DNA of 64,000 nt from Micromonospora sp. C95 (GTDB taxonomy: Bacteria > Actinomycetota > Actinomycetes > Mycobacteriales > Micromonosporaceae), in NCBI RefSeq assembly GCF_018070465.1, contig NZ_JAGPXT010000027.1:1-64000 (forward strand), given 5' to 3'. The position numbers were made by a program, and so were the translations under genes. The notes under the pieces were generated by a model. That model saw nothing but the letters and a program-made list of their open reading frames with translations, was not told where the DNA came from and did not search any database. Positions within the stretch are counted from its first letter, which is position 1. Each line of letters begins with the position of its first letter. Below are positions 8,060 through 14,875 of the stretch, piece after piece.

Positions 8060-9111
8060 CGCAGGAGCAGCAGAGCCACGGTGGCCAGGTAGATGATCGG
8101 GATGGCGGCCCCCTCGAAGCCGATGCCCCGGCGCTCCCTGATCAGCAGGCCGGCGGTCAACGTGGCCGTCATCAGGGTGGTCATGCCGGTGAACAGCAGC
8201 CCCGACAGGTTCGCCTCGGAGTAGATCGACCCGGGCCGGTACGAGGCGTCGGCGAGGAAGATCATCAGAGAGTCGAAGGCGTTGCCACCGAGGATGTTGC
8301 CGATGCCGAGGGTCAACGCGCCGATGCGGACCGCCGCGATGAGGGTGATCAGCTCCGGCAGCGAGGTGATCGCCGTGGTGATGGTGAAGCCCACGAAACC
8401 GCTGGGCAGGCCGGAGGCGGCGACCAAGCCGAGCCCGCCCTGACCGATCAGGTAGCCGGTGGCGGCCACGACAGCCGCCAGCGCGGCCAGTCGCAACCAC
8501 AGCCGACGCAGGCTCATTCCGGATGTCTCGGCCGCCGGCTCGTCCTGACGGGTGTCGGTGGTGCGGCGGGCGAACCACATCGGTTCCCGGCGGAGCCGGC
8601 GCAGCAGCACCAGGCCGTACAGGTAGATGACGGGGATCAGCAGGCTCGCCGGGTGCACCCAGAGCACGGTCAGCTCAGGCGTGGCGTACGCCACCACGGG
8701 CAGGCAGAGCAGCGCCACCAGCACGACCGCCTGCAGGACGTTCTCCAGGGAGGCCGCCGCGTGTTCGATGTTCGAGCGGCGGTAGAGCAGGTCGGCGATG
8801 GCCAGCCAGACCGTCTGCACCGCGATGCCACCGATCGGGTTGGCGAGGGCGAACTCGGCGTCCTGCCGAACCGACCCGATGACCGTGGTGGCGATGCCGG
8901 GCAGCGAGGTCACCGCGCCGAGCAGCAGGGCGCCGGCCACCGCCTCGCCCATCCCGGTTCGGTCGGCCAGTTCGTCGGCCGTCCGGACCAACGCCCGGCC
9001 GGCGGACAGGATCGCCGCGAGGGCGGCGACCAGCGCGACCACGCTGGGCAGCAGCGGCCAGGTACCGGTGATCACGAGGGGTCGCCTGAGTGTCGTCCAT
9101 GAGCCATGCAC
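8050..9111 (-). CDS. sodium/calcium-exchanger-family cation antiporter
   Basis: About 350-residue inner-membrane antiporter of the CaCA superfamily. The two alpha-repeats are clear: an N-terminal one with GAVTSLPGIATTVIGSVRQ and LANPIGGIAVQT, and a C-terminal one with TAITSLPELITLIAAVRIG and IGNILGGNAFDS, each carrying the conserved acidic or Asn residues that bind the cation. A loop (near RTTDTRQDEPAAE) separates the halves. The start is uncertain: the GTG at 9111 has a purine tract right against it, while a GTG at 9075 gives a shorter tail; the open frame beyond 9111 is Pro/Arg-rich and unlikely to be translated. Confidence 0.8.
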   Translation of the reverse strand: MHGSWTTLRRPLVITGTWPLLPSVVALVAALAAILSAGRALVRTADELADRTGMGEAVAGALLLGAVTSLPGIATTVIGSVRQDAEFALANPIGGIAVQTVWLAIADLLYRRSNIEHAAASLENVLQAVVLVALLCLPVVAYATPELTVLWVHPASLLIPVIYLYGLVLLRRLRREPMWFARRTTDTRQDEPAAETSGMSLRRLWLRLAALAAVVAATGYLIGQGGLGLVAASGLPSGFVGFTITTAITSLPELITLIAAVRIGALTLGIGNILGGNAFDSLMIFLADASYRPGSIYSEANLSGLLFTGMTTLMTATLTAGLLIRERRGIGFEGAAIPIIYLATVALLLLRPG

Positions 9112-9191
9112 TCCCCCGTACCCATCTGGCGGGATTTTTCGCAGCGGCGGGCCCGGCGCCGGGGTGCGGAGGTCTGTCAGACTCGCTCGGC

Positions 9192-9977
9192 GTGAGGCAT
9201 CAGCAGATCGTGGACAAGCTCGCCGCGCCGGTCCTCGTCCGCGCGCTGAACGAGGATCTGGCCCGGTGGGTGGGCTGGCAGCTGGCGGCCGTACCGGACG
9301 ATCACCGCGAGCTGGCGCGACGGGTCGTTCCACCGATCCTCACCCGCTGGCGGTGCCTGCTCGACGCCGACGACACCGCTGCGGAGACCCGGCACCGTGG
9401 CTGGGTGGCGATGGCCGTGCTGCTGCACCGGTACGGCCTCGCCGATGCGGCTGTCACGGCCCACGCGTCGGCTGCCATCGACTCACTCAACCGCGATGTC
9501 GTGCTCTCCGACGCCTTCGCCCGGCAGTCTCCGGCCATCAAGGAGCTGCTGGCCACGCCGCCGCCACCGCTGAAGCGGCGGCCACGCCGGCCCGGAACCC
9601 TGACGCTCCTTCGCCCCGGAGACGTGGTGTCCATCCAGGTGGAGGCCGGCTTCCACGCGGCGTTCGTACGCGAGGTCGCGGGCGGCAACGAGTACCCGAT
9701 CATCGAGTTCTACGCTTGCCGTTTCGACCGGCCACCGACGTTGGACGAGTTGTCCGGCCGGGCCGCCGCCCGCGACCGTGGCCAGGCCCGGTTCGGGGTG
9801 GTCGGGCTCACCTACCTGCCCGACCCCGCCAATCAGGTCCTGGCCCTTGCCTCCGGGCATCAGCAGCCACCGCTGGGCGCCGATCCCCGGCCGGGCGAGG
9901 GCCGGTACACGATCACCGACATCATCCGACTGCAACAGGTCATCACCCGGCTGTTCAACGGGCACGACCCGACGTAG
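9192..9977 (+). CDS. protein of unknown function
   Basis: 261 residues, not recognised. The first half is helical and charged with a WVGWQLAAVP segment. The middle has a basic proline-rich hinge (PPPPLKRRPRRPG), and the second half has short strand-like segments (DVVSIQVEAGFHAAFV, YPIIEFYACRF). There is no signal peptide and no membrane helix, so it is probably cytosolic. The GTG at 9192 starts the region with consistent codon bias; an ATG at 9090 would overlap the divergent exchanger gene. Its 3' end overlaps the convergent DUF2332 gene by 23 bases. Confidence 0.65.
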   Translation: MRHQQIVDKLAAPVLVRALNEDLARWVGWQLAAVPDDHRELARRVVPPILTRWRCLLDADDTAAETRHRGWVAMAVLLHRYGLADAAVTAHASAAIDSLNRDVVLSDAFARQSPAIKELLATPPPPLKRRPRRPGTLTLLRPGDVVSIQVEAGFHAAFVREVAGGNEYPIIEFYACRFDRPPTLDELSGRAAARDRGQARFGVVGLTYLPDPANQVLALASGHQQPPLGADPRPGEGRYTITDIIRLQQVITRLFNGHDPT

Positions 9978-11040
9978 CCCGGCGTGAAGGAACCAGATCG
10001 TTCATCGCGGGTAGGGGTTCCAGCCAGGCCAGGTGGCCGTCGGCGACGGCGATGGTCCGGCTTCCCGTCGCGTCGGTGGCGGTGAGCCCGATGCCCGGCC
10101 GGCCCGACGGTGCGACGAGGTGGTCATCCTCCAGTGCGAGGTGCAGCAGTGGTCCGTCCGCTCCGAAGGCCGTCACGGCGGCGTCGAACGCCGGACGATC
10201 CTCGGCGGGCACGTGGATCCGCGTCGCGGTGTGCACGACGAGGCGTGGCAGCCCCGGCGGAAGCGTTGCCGCGACCGTGGGACCGATCTCGGTGGCGTTG
10301 CCGGCCACCACGCGTGGCGGGTCGGCCGCCATGACGGCCATCGCCGCCTGCAACTGCGCCGCCTGATGCGAGTTCTCCGGCCACACGAGTGCGCGCAGCC
10401 ACGCCCGGTCGTCGGTGTCGGTGAGGTCCGGCGGAGCCAGGTCGATGCCGACCACGTCGGCGATCTCCGGTAGCTGATCCAGGTCGGGTAGCAGGTCGGC
10501 GTCCGGCACCTCCACTCCGATGTGGACCGGTGAGTTGTGGTCGCCGACCGGCCTACCACCCACCGTGTAGGCGTATCGGTCGGCGCGGAGGTTCAGCCCG
10601 GCGCTACAGCCCACCTCGACGACGCACACCGGTGCCGCGGTGGTGCGACGCAGCAGCGCCAGTCCCAGCCGTAGCACCAGCGCGCGCTGCACATGGTTGG
10701 TCTGCACCAGGCGCGTGCCGAGCAGCGATGCGATCCGGTCGGAGTACGCCGCGCAGAAGCGGGCGAAGGCCGGGCCGGTGCCTCCGTCGACCGGACGAGC
10801 GGCGGCGCCGGCCACCGACGGGTAGTACTCGGCCAGCGGACCGGGCGTCCCGGCCAGCAGTAGGTAGTGGACCGCGCCGAAGAGCGCGAACGTGGGCTGC
10901 TGGCCGGGGCGGGTACGGGCCGCCAGTTCGAGCAGCGACCTGTCCTCCGCGACGACCGCGAGCAGCCGGCCGTACAGCGGGGAGTTGCCGAAGCCACGGG
11001 CCGTGCGAAAGGTCTCCGCCACCGTCGAGATGTCACGCAC
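9955..11040 (-). CDS. DUF2332 family protein
   Basis: 361 residues matching DUF2332 in length and landmarks: FALFGAVHYLLL, QTNHVQRALVLRLGL, VEVGCSAGLNLRADRYAY (a methyltransferase-like glycine motif), GIDLAPPDLTD, RALVWPEN and VVHTATRIHVP. The fold hints at an S-adenosylmethionine-dependent methyltransferase relative, but no activity is established. The GTG start overlaps the stop of the upstream DUF4345 gene by eight bases, so the two are probably cotranscribed. The product is cytosolic. Confidence 0.8.
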   Translation of the reverse strand: MRDISTVAETFRTARGFGNSPLYGRLLAVVAEDRSLLELAARTRPGQQPTFALFGAVHYLLLAGTPGPLAEYYPSVAGAAARPVDGGTGPAFARFCAAYSDRIASLLGTRLVQTNHVQRALVLRLGLALLRRTTAAPVCVVEVGCSAGLNLRADRYAYTVGGRPVGDHNSPVHIGVEVPDADLLPDLDQLPEIADVVGIDLAPPDLTDTDDRAWLRALVWPENSHQAAQLQAAMAVMAADPPRVVAGNATEIGPTVAATLPPGLPRLVVHTATRIHVPAEDRPAFDAAVTAFGADGPLLHLALEDDHLVAPSGRPGIGLTATDATGSRTIAVADGHLAWLEPLPAMNDLVPSRRATSGRAR

Positions 11041-11491
11041 CGTCTGACAGTAGTGGTGACCGGGGCTGTCGGTCGTACCGCAGGACGAGCCGGCCGCAGA
11101 CGGCGCCGAGGATCAACTCGACCACCGTGGCGGCAACGAGGCCGGCGGCCGGTGGCCCGTCGAGCGCCATGCCGAGCAGCCGGGACAGGCCGTAGGCCAG
11201 ATAGACCACGGCACCGACCAGGGCGGCGGTGTAGGTCAGCCGGCGGACGTACCCGCCGAGCATGACGAGTACGCCGGTGGCCAGCAGCGAACCTCCGGCG
11301 GAGCGGGCCTCGCTGAGCAGGCTGCTGTTGCCCGCGTACTCGATGCCGTTCCCGGCGTGGAACGTCGCCGGCACGGTCAGCAACGCTCCACCGACCACGA
11401 TCGCGACCAGTCCGGCGACGGTCAGCCCGATCCTTCCGGCTGTGGGTAGTAGTGCGGACGGTGACTCGACGGGTGACTGCCGGCCGCTCAC
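11033..11491 (-). CDS. DUF4345 family small membrane protein
   Basis: 152 residues with four hydrophobic helices. The segments PATFHAGNGIEYAGNSSLLSE and RSAGGSLLATGVLVML are typical of DUF4345 proteins, which have no known function. The GTG at 11491 overlaps the stop of the truncated NmrA frame (GTGA), so translation may depend on ribosomes leaving that stub. Downstream it overlaps DUF2332 by eight bases. Order on the minus strand: nmrA stub, DUF4345, DUF2332. Confidence 0.75.
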   Translation of the reverse strand: MSGRQSPVESPSALLPTAGRIGLTVAGLVAIVVGGALLTVPATFHAGNGIEYAGNSSLLSEARSAGGSLLATGVLVMLGGYVRRLTYTAALVGAVVYLAYGLSRLLGMALDGPPAAGLVAATVVELILGAVCGRLVLRYDRQPRSPLLSDGA

Positions 11492-11652
11492 CGCTGCGCG
11501 GCCGACCACGTCTGCGGCCTCGCCCAGTCGAAGGGCTGTTCGCCACGGCGGGAAGCCTGCCGCACCGGATGTCCGAGGCGGTTGAGGCGATCGGCGACGC
11601 GTCGGCCGGTCTTGCCGGTCGCGCCGGTGACGAGTACTGACGGTCGGGACAT
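11488..11652 (-). pseudogene. N-terminal remnant of an NmrA-like NAD(P)-binding protein
   Basis: A 54-residue open frame with the complete first beta-alpha-beta unit of an NmrA/SDR protein (SVLVTGATGKTGRRVADRL, then RRGEQPFDWARPQTW), followed at once by a stop. Intact family members are about 280 residues, so roughly 80 percent is missing. It has its own ATG with GGAG seven bases upstream and may still be translated. No frameshifted continuation is visible downstream: the next sequence is DUF4345, so a deletion is more likely than a point mutation. It could be kept only as a translation leader for DUF4345. Confidence 0.72.
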
Positions 11653-11795
11653 GGGTGGCTCCGTTTCGGAGAGGATTCTTGCTGCCAACCCAGCCTGGTG
11701 CGGATTCGGTGGTGGAACAATGATCGTGCTGCCGGATTTTTTTGCCTAGCATCCAGCGACTTGGACGATCAGCAAATCTGCGAGAGCCTTGAGCG

Positions 11796-12779
11796 ATGTG
11801 GACGACGCCCGCCCGCGAGGTCGCGGCAGCCCGTGACCCGCTCGGCGAGACACTGCATCTCCTCCGGCTCACCGGCACGCTGTACTGCCGCGCCGAGCTG
11901 ACCGCACCGTGGGGGGTGGCGGTGCCGGCCCTGCCCGGCTGCATGACGTTGCAGGTGGTCACGGCCGGGCGGTGCTGGCTCGAGGCGGACGGCGTCGAAC
12001 CGCGCCTGGTCGGGCCGGGCAGCCTGACGCTGATCCCGCACGGCATTCCGCACCGCTTCCGCAGTGATCCGCAGGCGTCGACCGAGGCACTCTTCTCGAT
12101 TCCGGTGCAGCGGCTCAGCGAGCGCTACGAGATCATGCGGTACGGCGGTGGCGGTGAGCTGACCCAGGTCACGTACGCGGTGTTGCGGCTGGACCACGTC
12201 GCGGCCCAGCGGATGGTCGCCCAACTGCCGACCGTGCTGCACCTGGACCGCTTCGACGACGAGACGGGGTGGCTGCACAGCACGCTCCGGTTCGTGGCCA
12301 GGGAGGCGCAGGCGTTGCGCCCGGGCGGCGAGACGATGCTCACCCGGCTGGCGGACGTCCTGGTCATCCAGACGATCCGCGCCTGGTTGGACGCCGCGCC
12401 GGAGGCGCGCCAGGGCTGGCTGGCGGCGCTGCGCGACCCGCAGATCGGGCAGGCACTCACCGCGCTGCACCGCACGCCCGAGCGGGACTGGAGCGTGACC
12501 GAGCTGGCCCGGGAGGCGGGGATGTCCCGCTCGGCGTTCGCCGCACGCTTCACCGCACTGGTCGGCGAACCCGTCATGCGGTACGTGGCCGCGTGGCGAC
12601 TGCAACTCGCCCACGATCACCTCGGTCGCACCGACGAGCCGCTGCCGGTGGTGGCGCGGCGGTTCGGCTACCAGTCGGAGGCGGCATTCTGTCGTGCCTT
12701 CAAGCGGGCGTACGGGGTACCGCCGGGCCGGCTGCGTCGCGAGCCTGTTCCAGACCGTCGAAGAGCAGGTCGAGGGTGA
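11796..12779 (+). CDS. AraC-family transcriptional regulator
   Basis: 327 residues: an N-terminal cupin-like sensing domain (about 10-180; PGSLTLIPHGIPHRF is the characteristic barrel strand) and a C-terminal double helix-turn-helix (SVTELAREAGMSRSAFAARF, then RRFGYQSEAAFCRAFKRAYG, ending PPGRLRR). It lies divergent to the NmrA stub and DUF4345 genes, which it probably controls; AraC beside NmrA-type oxidoreductase is a common arrangement. A -10-like TAGCAT lies about 45 bases upstream. Its last 80 bases overlap the 3' end of the convergent TetR gene. Confidence 0.88.
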   Translation: MWTTPAREVAAARDPLGETLHLLRLTGTLYCRAELTAPWGVAVPALPGCMTLQVVTAGRCWLEADGVEPRLVGPGSLTLIPHGIPHRFRSDPQASTEALFSIPVQRLSERYEIMRYGGGGELTQVTYAVLRLDHVAAQRMVAQLPTVLHLDRFDDETGWLHSTLRFVAREAQALRPGGETMLTRLADVLVIQTIRAWLDAAPEARQGWLAALRDPQIGQALTALHRTPERDWSVTELAREAGMSRSAFAARFTALVGEPVMRYVAAWRLQLAHDHLGRTDEPLPVVARRFGYQSEAAFCRAFKRAYGVPPGRLRREPVPDRRRAGRG

Positions 12780-13419
12780 ACTCGAACTCGGTCTGGCTGT
12801 CACACCAGCCGAGGGTGGGGTCGGTGGCCTCGTGCAGCTCGGCGGCCACCATCGCCGCCAGGTGGGGTAGCCGCGCGGACAGCTCGGCCAGTTCCGCCTC
12901 CGCCGCTTCGGCGTCGACCTCCTCGCCCGCGCCGGGCTGGAAGACCTCCTGGGCAAACCCGAGCGCCAGGCTGCCGAACGCGTGCAGCGCCCGGTGGGCG
13001 ATCCGGTACGAGAAGCCGCCGTCGATCAGGGTGGCGAGGATGCCCTCGTAGTAGCCGTACACCCCGGCGGGAATAGTCGAGCGGGAGGTGAGCAGGGCGG
13101 GCGCCCACGGGTGCCGCAGCATCACCGCACGGGCGGCGAGGAAACGCAGCCGTAGTCGGGTACGCCAGTCTCCGCCGGCCGCCGCCGTCTCGGCCTGCGT
13201 CGCGGCGGTGGTGATCTCGGCGACGACGGCGTCGACGAGGCCGTCGAGCAGCCCTTCCTTGCCGGGCAGGTGGTGGTATAGCGACATCGCCTCGACGCCG
13301 AGGTCGGCGGCGAGCCGGCGCATCGTCAGCGCCGCCATCCCGTCCACGTCCACAAGCGCGATCGCGGCGGCAAGTGCCCGGTCACGGCTCAGCGGCTCCC
13401 GGCGTTTCCTCACTCCCAT
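12700..13419 (-). CDS. TetR-family repressor with TetR_C-type ligand domain
   Basis: 239 residues. The N-terminal helix-turn-helix is MAALTMRRLAADLGVEAMSLY, followed by HHLPGKEGLLDGLVD, which is the signature of the tetracycline-repressor-like subgroup. The rest is a helical ligand-binding and dimer domain. The ATG at 13419 follows GGGAG. A palindromic operator lies between it and the divergent DUF4386 gene, so it probably represses both. The last 80 bases overlap the convergent AraC gene, an unusually long 3' overlap. Confidence 0.88.
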   Translation of the reverse strand: MGVRKRREPLSRDRALAAAIALVDVDGMAALTMRRLAADLGVEAMSLYHHLPGKEGLLDGLVDAVVAEITTAATQAETAAAGGDWRTRLRLRFLAARAVMLRHPWAPALLTSRSTIPAGVYGYYEGILATLIDGGFSYRIAHRALHAFGSLALGFAQEVFQPGAGEEVDAEAAEAELAELSARLPHLAAMVAAELHEATDPTLGWCDSQTEFEFTLDLLFDGLEQARDAAGPAVPRTPA

Positions 13420-13440
13420 GCGGCTCCCATCTGCCCTTGA

Positions 13441-13473
13441 CCTTACAACGTATGGTTGCCTTACGACGTAAGG
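13441..13473. promoter_or_regulatory. TetR operator region with repeated CCTTACNACGTA
   Basis: CCTTACAACGTA (13441-13452) and CCTTACGACGTA (13459-13470) are direct repeats 18 bases apart. The second forms a perfect palindrome CCTTAC-GAC-GTAAGG (13459-13473). TATGGT (13451-13456) between them is a plausible -10 box for the rightward gene. The spacing and position between divergent genes fit binding by the adjacent TetR protein. Confidence 0.6.
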
Positions 13474-13514
13474 CTGATCCGGGTCACCGGAGCTGCCGCA
13501 ACCGAAGGAGCACC

Positions 13515-14231
13515 ATGCATCCACTGATCCGCACCGCCCGGACGACCGGGCTTTTCTACCTCGGGCTCGGCATCGCCGGCGCACTGGGCTTCCTCACCAT
13601 CCGACCGATGATCTTCGAGGCCGGTGACGCCGGCGCGACTCTCGCCAACCTGGTCGCCAACGAGTCGTTGGCGCGCCTCGGCGTGGCGTTCGAACTGCTC
13701 GTCGTGCTCACCCAGACGCTCGCCGCCGTCTGGTTCTACCGGCTGTTCCGTTCCGTCGACAGCATCGCCGCCGGCAGCATCGCCGCCTTCGGCATCGTCA
13801 ACGCCGTCGCCATCCTCGGCAGCGCCGCCATGCTCGGGACCGCGCTCGGGGTGGCCACCGGCGAGGCCGGCGGAGCCGCCGACACCGTCCAGTTGCTGTA
13901 CCTCGTCAGCGAGAACCTGTGGGCGGTGGGCGGACTCTTCTTCGGCCTCTGGCTGATGCCGATGGGCTGGTGCGTGCTGCGTTCGGGTTGGCTGCCCCGG
14001 GCCCTCGGCTGGATCCTCGTCGCCGGTGGTGTCGGGTACGTACTGATGACCTTCGTCAGATACCTCGCCCCCGGCGCCGGGATCGCCACCGATCTGCTGG
14101 TGGTCCCCGCCACTGTGGGCGAACTCTGGATCCTCGGCTACCTGGTGATCTTCGGCGTCCGGAAGCGGGCGCTCACCGAGACACCGCGAACGACGCCGAC
14201 CACGCCGTTCACTGCCGCGTCGACCGCCTGA
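13515..14231 (+). CDS. DUF4386 family membrane protein
   Basis: 238 residues with about six membrane helices. Landmarks are RTTGLFYLGLGIAGALGF, LTQTLAAVWFYRLFR, LFFGLWLMPMGWCVLRSG and LGWILVAGGVGYV, typical of DUF4386, a family without a known function. AAGGAG stands just before the ATG. It is divergent from the TetR gene and shares its operator region, so TetR probably regulates it. It could be the only target of that repressor here. Confidence 0.8.
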   Translation: MHPLIRTARTTGLFYLGLGIAGALGFLTIRPMIFEAGDAGATLANLVANESLARLGVAFELLVVLTQTLAAVWFYRLFRSVDSIAAGSIAAFGIVNAVAILGSAAMLGTALGVATGEAGGAADTVQLLYLVSENLWAVGGLFFGLWLMPMGWCVLRSGWLPRALGWILVAGGVGYVLMTFVRYLAPGAGIATDLLVVPATVGELWILGYLVIFGVRKRALTETPRTTPTTPFTAASTA

Positions 14232-14378
14232 CCGCCCCGGTCGGCCCGGGTTCGGGTGGTGCTCGCATCCGGGTACGCCCGAACCGGGCCGGTCGGCCCG
14301 CCGTGTCGTTGATCCGGTTGTGCCTGCCACCCGCCGGTGACCACGGTGGGGGCGCCGAGAAGTCCGGGAGGGACGCCG

Positions 14379-14864
14379 ATGACAAGCGAACGCGAGACCG
14401 TCGAGGTCGACCCCGCCCTGTTCCAAGCCGTCTACGACTCGCCCGCCGCACTGCCCGGCCGGCACCGCTGGACCACCCCGGAGGCCGACGTACGACGGAT
14501 CGAGAAGCTGCTCAACATGCCGCCCCGGACCATCGGCGCGCCGCTGTGGGTCAGCGGTGACCAGCCGGACTGCCCGAAGTGCGGTCGCCGGATCACCTGG
14601 TACGACATCGTCGCCTCGGCCCTGAAGGGGGTGCACGACCCGATGATGATCGCCACGGTGATCCTCGGCGACCGGCGTTACGTGAACACCGGTCTGCCCG
14701 CCGCCATCCCCGGCGTACGCTGCGCCGACTGTCGGTCACCGATCGAGGGACTGCGCAGCTTCAAGTGCCACAACTGGGCGTACGCCTTCGAGGACCTGGC
14801 GGCCGTGCGACAGCGGATGTCCGGCGGTCCGGGCCTCGGCGACCAGGGTGAGCCGGTCCACTGA
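14379..14864 (+). CDS. hypothetical protein with two zinc-ribbon knuckles
   Basis: 161 residues, function unknown. Two CxxC pairs (CPKC near residue 67 and CADC near 116) are spaced as in a zinc ribbon, and a further Cys-His pair (FKCHNW) follows. The protein is soluble and without a signal peptide. The ATG at 14379 follows GGGAGG. It stands between the DUF4386 gene and the convergent GH65 gene with 11 bases between stops. Binding of nucleic acid or protein through the ribbon is possible but unproven. Confidence 0.65.
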   Translation: MTSERETVEVDPALFQAVYDSPAALPGRHRWTTPEADVRRIEKLLNMPPRTIGAPLWVSGDQPDCPKCGRRITWYDIVASALKGVHDPMMIATVILGDRRYVNTGLPAAIPGVRCADCRSPIEGLRSFKCHNWAYAFEDLAAVRQRMSGGPGLGDQGEPVH

Positions 14865-14875
14865 CACCAACCGGG

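Noticed and set aside
7045..9111. Genomic island at tRNA-Lys
   Set aside because: A toxin-antitoxin pair is present, but no integrase, transposase or duplicated tRNA end was found.
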